From the NCBI GenBank assembly GCA_030746295.1, contig JASLMY010000278.1, forward strand, positions 1 through 5,779: a stretch of 5,779 bases of DNA. Direction: 5' to 3'. The stretch comes from Alphaproteobacteria bacterium. Lineage in GTDB: Bacteria; Pseudomonadota; Alphaproteobacteria; GCA-2731375. Below the pieces are notes generated by a model, which made no database searches, was not told the DNA's origin, and saw only the letters and a program-made list of their open reading frames with translations. Position 1 is the first letter of the stretch; each line of letters opens with the position of its first letter. A program made the position numbers and the translations under genes. Below are positions 1 through 5,322 of this stretch, piece after piece.

Positions 1-27
1 CGCCGGCAATCGGGCGACAACCAATCA

Positions 28-42
28 CGGACCTCAAGTCCG
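28..42 (-). terminator. Possible weak terminator after the dehydrogenase gene
   Basis: CGGAC (28-32) and GTCCG (38-42) form a 5-bp stem with a 5-base loop, 9 bases past the stop codon at 53-51. Read on the minus strand, the stem is followed by a moderately T-rich stretch (TGATTGGTTGT) rather than a clean U-tract. Placement is right for the end of the two-gene operon, strength is low. Confidence 0.35.
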
Positions 43-50
43 ACAGACTG

Positions 51-971
51 CTAGCTCCGGTATTTCTCGCCGCCGAATTCGGTTCCGGCCCAGCCTTCGA
101 CATGCTTGATCAGCGACACCGAGGCCTCATCGCCGGTGCCCTGGCCGACGGCGTAGGAGAGGAACTGGCGGACCGCGCTGCCGAGCCACATCGGCACGCC
201 CATCGCCTCCGCTTCGGACAGGCACAGTGTCACGTCCTTGAGCAGCAGCTTCTGCTTCATGCTCTTGGCGAAGCTGCGGGTCAGCACCGAATAGGGGTAC
301 TTGTCCGCGGTGGCGGAGTTGCGGCCGCTGCTGGCGTTGATCACCTCCAGCAACACACTTGAATCGATCCCCGCCTTGGCGCCCATGACGCAAGCCTCGG
401 CGGCGGCGATGTTGTTGGCGGCGGAGAGGAAGTTGTTGACGAGCTTCATCGTCTGGCCGAGCCCGGCCTCGCCGCCGATGAAGAAGAGGTTGTCGCCGAT
501 CACTTCCAGCGCCGGCCGGTTGGCTTCCAACAGTTCCGCCGGCCCCGACAGCATGAGCGACAGGGTGCCGGCTTCGGCGCCGCGGACGCCGCCGCTGACC
601 GGGCAGTCGAGCGCCCCGATGCCCTTCGCGGCCAGCCCTTCGGCCACCGCTTTCGCCGTCACCGCGCCGCTGGTCGAGAGGTCGATATAGGTCCTCACCA
701 CGCCGCCCTCGATGATGCCGTCGGGCCCGAGCGCCACCTGGCGCACGACGTCGGGTGTCGGCAGGCTGACCATCACGGTCTCTTCGCGGCTGGCGAGGTC
801 GGCCGGGCTGGCGGCCTTGTAGGCGCCCTTGGCGACGGCGTCTTGCAATGCGTCATCGCGCACGTCATAGACGCTGAGCGCGTAGCCCGCGTCGAGCAGG
901 CGCCCCGCCATCGGCCCGCCCATATCGCCGAGCCCGATGAAGCCGAGAGACGTTTCAGCCATTGCCGCCAT
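51..971 (-). CDS. NAD(P)-dependent oxidoreductase, 3-hydroxyisobutyrate dehydrogenase family
   Basis: A cytoplasmic beta-hydroxyacid dehydrogenase of the 3-hydroxyisobutyrate/tartronate-semialdehyde reductase family, which interconverts a 3-hydroxyacid and its semialdehyde with NAD(P). Seen in the 306-residue protein: an N-terminal Rossmann fold with GLGDMG at residues 13-18 inside the family signature (FIGLGDMGGPMA), the substrate-binding segment DCPVSGG at 122-128, and the catalytic-lysine motif KLVNN with Lys176 and Asn180. Length is normal for the family. Two starts are possible: ATG at 971, only 2 bases after GAGGAG (979-974), or ATG at 962 (MAETSLGFIG, 303 residues), 11 bases after it; the second fits the usual distance from N-terminus to GxGxxG slightly better. 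It lies 36 bases downstream of the monooxygenase gene on the same strand, so the two are probably co-transcribed. Family call is firm; the exact substrate (hydroxyisobutyrate, tartronate semialdehyde, glyoxylate/succinate semialdehyde or other) is not decidable. Confidence 0.93.
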   Translation of the reverse strand: MAAMAETSLGFIGLGDMGGPMAGRLLDAGYALSVYDVRDDALQDAVAKGAYKAASPADLASREETVMVSLPTPDVVRQVALGPDGIIEGGVVRTYIDLSTSGAVTAKAVAEGLAAKGIGALDCPVSGGVRGAEAGTLSLMLSGPAELLEANRPALEVIGDNLFFIGGEAGLGQTMKLVNNFLSAANNIAAAEACVMGAKAGIDSSVLLEVINASSGRNSATADKYPYSVLTRSFAKSMKQKLLLKDVTLCLSEAEAMGVPMWLGSAVRQFLSYAVGQGTGDEASVSLIKHVEGWAGTEFGGEKYRS

Positions 972-1007
972 CGCTCCTCGTTGGAAATGTGCTGCTCCGA
1001 CCGACGC

Positions 1008-2114
1008 CTATTCGGCGGCGCGCGTGGCGCCCGCGTGCTGTGACAGGCGCGGCATCACTTCCTCGGCCAGCTTGGTCATCGAGCGGCGGGCGAAGGCCTC
1101 GTCGGTCCACTCGTGCGCGGTCTGGATCAGAGTGCCGAAGTCGCCCACCGTGTCGCGCAAGGCGACCAGCTTCTCCAGCACCGTCTCCGGGCTGCCGAAG
1201 GCGACCTGCGACTTGGCGACGTCCTGCCAGGTGACGCTCTCGTCGTCCTCGCGCCCATCGGGGCGGAAGAGGTGGAGCGAGTTCCGCTGCGCGAGCGAGC
1301 TGCCGAGGTAGCCGAACCAGAAGGCGAAGGGGCCGTCGGGATCGAGCACATGGTCCTCGGCTTCCGCGTCGCTGTCGGCGACGATGATCGAGCGGCAGAC
1401 CCGCCAGACCGAAGGGTCGGGCCGGCGGCCGGCCTTCTCGCAGCCGCGCACGTACTGCTCCCAGTGGCTGGCGATGTAACGCGCCTGCACGAAGCTGGCG
1501 CCGGAGATCGGGATCCAGCCCTGCTCGCCGGCCAGCAATGCCGTCGGCGAGTTGGGCGACATGATCGAGATTGCGATCGGCGGATGCGGCTTCTGATAGG
1601 GCTTGGGAAAGTCGCCGACGCCGAATTCCAGCCGGCTGACGTCCTGCAGCGAGAGCTGCCAATAGTCGCCCTTGATCTCGTAGGGCGGCGTCTCGCGCCA
1701 GATCGCCAGGATCATGTTGAGCGCTTCGGCCGTCATCTTCCCCCGGTCGGCCTCCGCCGTCTTGAACACCTCCAGGTCGGATGACAGCGCGCCCGGGCCG
1801 ACCCCCATGATGAAGCGGCCCTTGCTCAGATGGTCGAAGAGCGCGGCGTTCGACGCCACCGCCGCCGGGTGCTGTTGCGGCAGGCAGAAGACCCCGGTGC
1901 AGAGCTTGATCTGCTTGGTCTGGTGGATCACCGTCGCCAGGAAGGTGATGGGCGAGGAGATCGGCTCCACCGTGGCGGTGAAGTGCTCGCCGATATAGAC
2001 CTCGGAATAGCCGAGCTGGTCCGCCAGGATCGCGCTCTGGCGATCCTCCTCCAAGACCTGACCCAAATCCCGCTTGGGATCGTGCACCGGCTGCATGAAC
2101 ATCCCGAGTTCCAT
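1008..2114 (-). CDS. LLM-class flavin-dependent oxidoreductase (luciferase-like monooxygenase)
   Basis: A 368-residue bacterial-luciferase-fold protein, a TIM barrel that uses reduced flavin and O2 to oxygenate an organic substrate in the cytoplasm. Visible family marks: MELGMFMQP strand at the N-terminus, the GEHF segment with Glu43-His44, LPQQHP at 78-83, GRFIMGVGPG at 99-108, and KPHPPIAISI at 175-184 ahead of the late barrel strands. Overall pattern resembles the group often labelled limonene 1,2-monooxygenase-like, but that name is usually transferred by homology and should not be taken as its substrate. Start chosen at ATG 2114 because AGGAGG (2127-2122) sits 7 bases upstream; a TTG at 2135 would lie upstream of this ribosome site and adds seven non-conserved residues. 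No flavin reductase gene is in the window, so FMNH2 must come from elsewhere. Probably the first gene of an operon with the downstream dehydrogenase. Confidence 0.93.
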   Translation of the reverse strand: MELGMFMQPVHDPKRDLGQVLEEDRQSAILADQLGYSEVYIGEHFTATVEPISSPITFLATVIHQTKQIKLCTGVFCLPQQHPAAVASNAALFDHLSKGRFIMGVGPGALSSDLEVFKTAEADRGKMTAEALNMILAIWRETPPYEIKGDYWQLSLQDVSRLEFGVGDFPKPYQKPHPPIAISIMSPNSPTALLAGEQGWIPISGASFVQARYIASHWEQYVRGCEKAGRRPDPSVWRVCRSIIVADSDAEAEDHVLDPDGPFAFWFGYLGSSLAQRNSLHLFRPDGREDDESVTWQDVAKSQVAFGSPETVLEKLVALRDTVGDFGTLIQTAHEWTDEAFARRSMTKLAEEVMPRLSQHAGATRAAE

Positions 2115-2121
2115 GATCCGT

Positions 2122-2127
2122 CCTCCT
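2122..2127 (-). promoter_or_regulatory. Ribosome binding site of the monooxygenase gene
   Basis: AGGAGG on the minus strand, 7 bases before ATG 2114. It decides the start: the longer TTG-initiated reading from 2135 would place this site inside the coding region. Confidence 0.85.
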
Positions 2128-2379
2128 TTCCACAACAGCGCCTGGTCGCCTCGAGGTTGGTGCGCCCCGGCGACAAATTCGGTGTCAGTATCGACGAAGA
2201 CGATCGATGCGACAATTCGGGCACGGGCCGCGGCACGATCGCCGCCATCCGCTGCCCTGTCCGAGGTGTCCGGGCAGCCCTCGACGGATGCCTGTCCTCT
2301 TCCGTCCGTCCGGCCCGCCTTCGGCGCCGAAACGCACGACCGCGAGAAATTCTGTGGAAATTTTACGAATAAACCCGAC

Positions 2380-2392
2380 GTTAACGGTTAAC
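2380..2392. promoter_or_regulatory. Tandem GTTAAC palindromes, possible regulator site
   Basis: GTTAAC-G-GTTAAC: two copies of a 6-base palindrome with one base between them, in the AT-rich part of the divergent spacer and 71 bases before the Sel1 start. The TTAAC half-site matches the CtrA half-site of alphaproteobacteria, but the gap between TTAA cores is 3 bases, not the canonical 7, so CtrA binding is only a guess. Confidence 0.3.
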
Positions 2393-2411
2393 ACCCCAAG
2401 CTACCATCTTC

Positions 2412-2450
2412 GGACGGTAAATCCGTCCTTGGATCGAGGCGAAATCTCGA
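2412..2450 (+). promoter_or_regulatory. Two tandem hairpins in the Sel1 gene leader
   Basis: GGACGG (2412-2417) pairs with CCGTCC (2423-2428) around loop TAAAT; six bases... further, TCGAG (2434-2438) pairs with CTCGA (2446-2450) around loop GCGAAAT. The second ends 13 bases before ATG 2464. They could be a structured 5' leader, a terminator/antiterminator pair, or protein-binding dyads; the sequence alone does not decide. Confidence 0.35.
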
Positions 2451-2463
2451 CGGGGTGCGAGCG

Positions 2464-2736
2464 ATGCAAGCAATCGATAGGCAGTTGCGTTCATATCAAC
2501 AAGCGGCCGAGGCCGGGGCCGACGACGCCCAATACCGCCTGGGCCTGATCTATTCGTGCGGCCAGCAGGGCGTGGCGATGGACTACGTGATGGCGCATAT
2601 GTGGCTCAACGTGGCGGCCATGAACGGCAACCACGCGGCCCGCGAGCTGCGCAAGGAGATCTCCGGCGACATGAGCCGCGAGGAGATCGCCGAAGCCCAG
2701 CGCCTGGCCCGCCAGTGGGTTCAGACGCGCCACTAA
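2464..2736 (+). CDS. Small Sel1-repeat (TPR-like) protein
   Basis: A 90-residue protein built around one Sel1-like repeat. The repeat runs over roughly residues 14-50: AAEAGADDAQYRLGLIY, then GQQGVAMDYVMAHMWLNVAA, matching the family pattern of A-x-x-G, AQ-x-x-LG-x-x-Y, GV-x-x-D, A-x-x-W-x-x-x-AA. A partial second helix pair (AAMNGNHAARELR) and a basic amphipathic helix at 70-88 (MSREEIAEAQRLARQW) follow. No signal peptide or membrane segment, so it is likely cytoplasmic. Sel1 repeats form alpha-alpha superhelices that bind other proteins; the partner is unknown. Start chosen at ATG 2464 over GTG 2455; neither has a strong Shine-Dalgarno, the best being GGGG at 2452-2455, 8 bases before the ATG. 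It is transcribed alone, away from the divergent monooxygenase. Short one-repeat proteins of this kind are common hypotheticals in alphaproteobacteria. Confidence 0.85.
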   Translation: MQAIDRQLRSYQQAAEAGADDAQYRLGLIYSCGQQGVAMDYVMAHMWLNVAAMNGNHAARELRKEISGDMSREEIAEAQRLARQWVQTRH

Positions 2737-2765
2737 CGCTTTCTCGTTCCTCAAGGACAGGGCCG

Positions 2766-2786
2766 GCCAACCGCTCTCGGGTTGGC
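2766..2786 (+). terminator. Hairpin after the Sel1 gene, possible terminator
   Basis: GCCAACC (2766-2772) and GGTTGGC (2780-2786) form a perfect 7-bp stem with loop GCTCTCG, 29 bases past the Sel1 stop codon. No T-run follows, so if it ends transcription it would do so by a factor-dependent or non-canonical route. Confidence 0.35.
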
Positions 2787-2800
2787 GCGTGGCCTTGTCG

Positions 2801-2833
2801 GGCGGCCCGGCCGCATCGGCCGGCATCGCCGCC
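2801..2833 (+). terminator. Strong two-part GC hairpin, possible terminator
   Basis: Outer stem GGCGG (2801-2805)/CCGCC (2829-2833) and inner stem CCGGCCG (2807-2813)/CGGCCGG (2817-2823) closed by CAT, giving 12 G-C/C-G pairs with a small asymmetric internal loop. It lies 14 bases beyond the previous hairpin. No T-run. It may insulate the sulfide dehydrogenase genes from read-through or be a repeat-type palindrome. Confidence 0.35.
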
Positions 2834-2918
2834 TGACGCCATCCCTTGCCGAATTTCCTTCCGCCGACGTCTCACTCGGCGCGCCCGAGCGCGGTCGCGG
2901 CCGATCCCCCAAATGTGG

Positions 2919-2940
2919 GACATCATGTCGCATCATGACG
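2919..2940 (+). promoter_or_regulatory. Operator-like direct repeat upstream of the sulfide dehydrogenase genes
   Basis: CATCATGTCG (2921-2930) is followed directly by CATCATGACG (2931-2940), a 10-base repeat with 9 of 10 identical, i.e. one helical turn apart. The first copy also lies in a perfect odd palindrome, GACAT-C-ATGTC (2919-2929). The position, about 100 bases before the cytochrome start, suits an operator or activator site. It does not match the ATTC-N8-GAAT pattern known for SqrR-type sulfide sensors. Confidence 0.4.
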
Positions 2941-3040
2941 TAGGATTAAGCCGATAGAGTCGCGCTTGCGTTCGAAGACATCGGTCGACCGCGGCCGAAG
3001 GTGCACCTGAGCGAGGCGCGGTCGTTTAGGGAGGGTCGCT

Positions 3041-3349
3041 ATGAGAACACCGAAACGTCTCCTGATCGCCGCCGGAGCGGTCGCCATCGCGGCGCTGGCG
3101 GGTGCGCCGGCCGAGGCCGACATGGCCTCCGGCGCGGTGCTCGCCAACACCTGCTATTCGTGCCACGGCACCGACGGCAAGAGCGCCGGTGACATGCCGA
3201 CGATTGCTGGCAAGGCGGAAGACTTCATCGTCAAGAAGCTGCAGGGCTACCGGTCCGGCGAGCTCGAGGGCACCGTCATGACGCGTATCGCCAAGGGCTT
3301 CTCGGACGCCGAGATCAGGGCCCTGGCGAAGTTCTATGCCGGCAAGTGA
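3041..3349 (+). CDS. fccA: Monoheme cytochrome c subunit of flavocytochrome c sulfide dehydrogenase
   Basis: A 102-residue periplasmic c-type cytochrome that takes electrons from the FAD subunit encoded next to it and hands them to a soluble cytochrome or oxidase chain. Seen: a Sec signal peptide (RTPKR, hydrophobic stretch at about 8-22, AEA cleavage after residue 26), one heme motif CYSCH at 38-42, and a likely axial Met80 in the EGTVMTRIAKGF segment, followed by the C-terminal helix DAEIRALAKFYAG typical of small class I cytochromes. Start ATG 3041 has AGGGAGGG (3028-3035) 5 bases upstream. The mature protein is about 76 residues with one heme, as in the short Chlorobium-type subunit, and unlike the larger diheme subunit of Allochromatium. 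The stop is 16 bases before the flavoprotein gene, so they form an operon. Family and partner are well supported by context; the symbol soxE is also used for such subunits. Confidence 0.9.
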   Translation: MRTPKRLLIAAGAVAIAALAGAPAEADMASGAVLANTCYSCHGTDGKSAGDMPTIAGKAEDFIVKKLQGYRSGELEGTVMTRIAKGFSDAEIRALAKFYAGK

Positions 3350-3365
3350 GAGGGAGGCGAATTCG

Positions 3366-4649
3366 ATGTCGAAAGTCACGCGTAGAAGCTTCTCCAAGGG
3401 CCTGGGCGCGGCGAGCGCGCTCGCCAGCCTGCCGTTCGGGGTTGCGCCGGCGATCGCCGCCGGCGCCAAGGCGCAAGTGGTCGTCGTCGGCGGCGGCTTC
3501 GGCGGCGCCACCGCGGCCAAATACATCAAGCGCTTCGATCCCAAGGTCAGCGTCACGCTCGTCGAGCCGTCGAAAAAGTTCGTCACCTGTCCCTTCTCCA
3601 ACACGGTGATCGGTGGCCTCAACAAGATCGACTACATCACCCACGACTTCGGCGTCCTCGAGGACATGGGCGTGGAGATCGTGCACGACATGGCGACGCG
3701 GGTCGACGGGGCCAAGAAGTCGGTCATGCTGGCCGGCGGCGGCAGCATCTCGTTCGACCGCTGCATCGTCTCGCCCGGCATCGATTTCCGCTGGGACAAG
3801 ATCGAGGGTCTGGACGCCTCGACCGCCGAGGCGATCCCGCACGCCTGGAAGGCGGGGCCGCAGACCCTGCTGCTGCGCCGGCAACTGACCAGCATGGCCG
3901 ACGGCGGCGTCTTCATCATCTCGCCGCCGGTCAACCCGTTCCGCTGCCCACCGGGGCCGGGTGAGCGGATCAGCCTGGTCGCCAACTACTTCAAGAAGGC
4001 GAAGCCGAAATCGAAGATCATCGTCCTCGATCCGAAGAAGAAGTTCTCCAAGCAGGGTCTCTTCAAGGAGGGCTGGGGCAAGCTCTATCCGGGCATGATC
4101 GAGTACCGCAACGTCGACGACGACGGCGTGGTGCGCAAGGTCGACGCCGCGGCCAAGACGCTCTACACGGACTTCGGCGAGTACAAGGGCGACGTCGTCA
4201 ACTTCATCCCGCCGCAGCAGGCGGGCAAGTTGGCGCGGGATTCCGGCCTCGCCGACAAGACCGGCTGGTGCCCGGTCGACCACAAGACCTTCGAATCGAA
4301 GCTGCAGCCGGGCGTGCACGTCGTTGGCGACGCCTCGATCGCGTCGCCGATGCCGAAGTCGGGCTTCGCCGCCTCGACCCAGGCCAAGGTCTGCGCCGCG
4401 GCCGTCGTCAGCCTGCTCAAGGGCGCGGCACCGGGCACGCCGAAGTTCGTCAACACCTGCTACAGCCTGGTCGACGAGAACTACGGCATCTCGGTCGCCA
4501 TGGTCTATGGCTACGAGGGCGGCAAGATCGTCAAGATCAAGGGCTCTGGCGGCCTCAGCCCCTCGGGCGCCGACGCTGGCTTCCGCAAGAAGGAGGCCGA
4601 CTACGCCCGCGGTTGGTACGAGAGCATCAGCCGCGACATCTGGGGTTGA
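3366..4649 (+). CDS. fccB: Flavocytochrome c sulfide dehydrogenase, FAD subunit
   Basis: Periplasmic flavoprotein that oxidises sulfide to sulfur or polysulfide and passes electrons to the cytochrome subunit; also called SoxF. The 427-residue product begins with a Tat signal (TRRSFSK at 5-11, hydrophobic stretch, cleavage near residues 32-33). Then come an FAD-binding Rossmann segment VVVVGGGFGG at 38-47, FVTCPFSN with Cys75, the cysteine expected to bind FAD covalently, HAWKAG at 159-164, FRCPPGP with Cys194, GWCPVD with Cys302, and the second FAD segment GVHVVGDASIASPMPKSG at 316-333. Cys194 and Cys302 correspond to the redox disulfide (Cys161/Cys337) of the Allochromatium enzyme; cleavage after 33 would make Cys75 mature residue 42, as there. 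Start ATG 3366 has GGGAGG (3352-3357) 8 bases upstream; an in-frame ATG at 3336 lies inside the cytochrome gene and would spoil the Tat N-terminus. Intact and full length. Assignment rests on remembered family motifs and is strong. Confidence 0.96.
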   Translation: MSKVTRRSFSKGLGAASALASLPFGVAPAIAAGAKAQVVVVGGGFGGATAAKYIKRFDPKVSVTLVEPSKKFVTCPFSNTVIGGLNKIDYITHDFGVLEDMGVEIVHDMATRVDGAKKSVMLAGGGSISFDRCIVSPGIDFRWDKIEGLDASTAEAIPHAWKAGPQTLLLRRQLTSMADGGVFIISPPVNPFRCPPGPGERISLVANYFKKAKPKSKIIVLDPKKKFSKQGLFKEGWGKLYPGMIEYRNVDDDGVVRKVDAAAKTLYTDFGEYKGDVVNFIPPQQAGKLARDSGLADKTGWCPVDHKTFESKLQPGVHVVGDASIASPMPKSGFAASTQAKVCAAAVVSLLKGAAPGTPKFVNTCYSLVDENYGISVAMVYGYEGGKIVKIKGSGGLSPSGADAGFRKKEADYARGWYESISRDIWG

Positions 4650-4793
4650 TCGGACCGGAGGCCGGCGGGGGCAGTATCGAGGCGGTGGCCTAGGCGCGGC
4701 GGGAAGGAGAGAGCGGGGCGGCCGGCCGGCGGATGGTCGCTCGCCAGTAGGCGTGGCTCACCGCGGGGCGGCGGCTAGGCGCTCGGTGGCGAG

Positions 4794-4818
4794 TGCCGGC
4801 TGGCATACGGCAGCCGCA
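4794..4818 (+). terminator. Hairpin downstream of fccB, weak terminator candidate
   Basis: TGC-C-GGCTG (4794-4802) can pair with CAGCC-GCA (4811-4818) around an 8-base loop, with one bulged C. It lies about 145 bases past the fccB stop in a 250-base GC-rich spacer between convergent genes. No T-run follows, and nothing nearer the stop looks like an intrinsic terminator. Confidence 0.2.
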
Positions 4819-4890
4819 TGCCTCGGTCCGCGAGTCGCGTGCGCGCCCGTCGTGTTCAACGTCGTGTCCCCCGAGCTGCTATTTCGTCCG

Positions 4891-4911
4891 CCGGCGGCGT
4901 CAGGCCGCCGG
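4891..4911 (-). terminator. Hairpin spanning the stop codon of the small secreted protein gene
   Basis: CCGGCGGC (4891-4898) and GCCGCCGG (4904-4911) form a perfect 8-bp all-GC stem with a 5-base loop that contains most of the TGA stop (4902-4900). On the minus strand it is followed by ACGAAATAG, no T-run. Because the two flanking genes converge here, it could act on transcripts from either side, or protect the 3' end. Confidence 0.4.
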
Positions 4912-5199
4912 ATCGGCGCTGGCGATCGTCAGCGTCTCCCAGCTTTCGCCGTTGGCGACCATGCAGGTCGTGCCGTTCGGCTGGGTGATGATGATCGTCC
5001 ACGAGCCGTTCTTCGAGGTCAGGACTTCCAGCACGCTACCGTTCGACGCCAGGCCGATGGCCGTGGGGCTCTCGGCGTAGCGCTTGCCGAGGTTGTCGAG
5101 GAAGTTGCTGCGCGAACTGCAGACGGTCTGGGCCGAGACGGCCGTCGACAGGCCGAGGGCGGCCGCCGCGGTCGTCAATGCAATGGTCTTCTTCCACAT
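4900..5199 (-). CDS. Small secreted two-cysteine protein of unknown function
   Basis: A 99-residue protein with a clear Sec signal peptide: MWKK, hydrophobic core at about 5-19 and a VSA cleavage site after residue 23, giving a mature protein of about 76 residues. The mature part has exactly two cysteines, Cys27 (QTVCSSR) and Cys79 (NGTTCMVANGESWE), which could form one disulfide in the periplasm. The middle reads as beta strands: SVLEVLTS, GSWTIIITQPNG, ending in a short polar tail. I recognise the SWTII-x-T-x-PNG-x-x-C pattern from hypothetical proteins of alphaproteobacteria but know no function. Start ATG 5199 is well supported by AAGGAG (5211-5206) 6 bases upstream. It converges on fccB and is not in its operon, so co-location with sulfide oxidation is not evidence of a shared role. 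Confidence 0.87.
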   Translation of the reverse strand: MWKKTIALTTAAAALGLSTAVSAQTVCSSRSNFLDNLGKRYAESPTAIGLASNGSVLEVLTSKNGSWTIIITQPNGTTCMVANGESWETLTIASADPAA

Positions 5200-5224
5200 G
5201 GCTCTCTCCTTGGGTCTCGGGCGT

Positions 5225-5238
5225 CAAAGCGAGCTTTG
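5225..5238. promoter_or_regulatory. Dyad in the leader of the secreted protein gene
   Basis: CAAAGC-GA-GCTTTG, a 6-base inverted repeat with a 2-base centre, 14 bases upstream of the ribosome site of the gene starting at 5199. Could be an operator or a very tight structural dyad. Confidence 0.3.
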
Positions 5239-5265
5239 CGGCCGACTAGACCCTAACCACGCGAT

Positions 5266-5281
5266 GTTAAGAATGGGTAAA
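5266..5281 (-). promoter_or_regulatory. CtrA-like site upstream of the secreted protein gene
   Basis: On the minus strand this reads TTTA-N7-TTAAC, one base off the alphaproteobacterial CtrA consensus TTAA-N7-TTAAC. It lies 67 bases upstream of the start codon at 5199, a fitting distance for promoter control. Short consensus in AT-rich DNA, so chance occurrence is possible. Confidence 0.4.
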
Positions 5282-5322
5282 GATTCGTGGCGGCAAACAC
5301 GAAGTCGGCGAAATAATATTTC

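Larger units (their letters stand above)
2115..2463. other. Divergent intergenic region between the monooxygenase and Sel1 genes
   Basis: No convincing gene. It must hold promoters for both flanking genes. The segment from about 2340 to 2430 is clearly poorer in GC than the coding DNA around it and contains the GTTAAC doublet (2380-2392) and two small dyads near the Sel1 gene. I could not assign a clean -35/-10 pair on either strand; open frames crossing this stretch lack ribosome sites and recognisable motifs. Confidence 0.6.
2737..3040. other. Intergenic region upstream of the sulfide dehydrogenase genes
   Basis: No supportable gene. The left half holds two GC-rich hairpins (2766-2786 and 2801-2833) past the Sel1 stop. 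The right half holds a decamer direct repeat (2921-2940), a 10-base palindrome CGGTCGACCG (2982-2991) and the leader of the cytochrome gene. I see no clear sigma-70 promoter. Confidence 0.6.

Noticed and set aside
955..2133. Long minus-strand frame of 392 residues overlapping the monooxygenase gene
   Set aside because: Arg/Gly/Pro/Ala-rich shadow frame of the clear luciferase-family gene, with no domain pattern; high GC makes such frames stop-poor.
3336..3365. Upstream in-frame ATG for fccB at 3336
   Set aside because: Lies inside the cytochrome gene and would add ten polar residues ahead of the Tat motif; ATG 3366 has its own GGGAGG 8 bases upstream.
3315..4319. 334-residue minus-strand frame opposite fccB
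   Set aside because: Antisense shadow of a gene with strong family motifs; its composition is Leu/Arg/Asp-rich without recognisable motifs.
4324..5256. 310-residue plus-strand frame from inside fccB across the convergent spacer
   Set aside because: Starts within fccB in another frame, crosses the secreted protein gene antisense, low-complexity Arg/Ala-rich product, no ribosome site.
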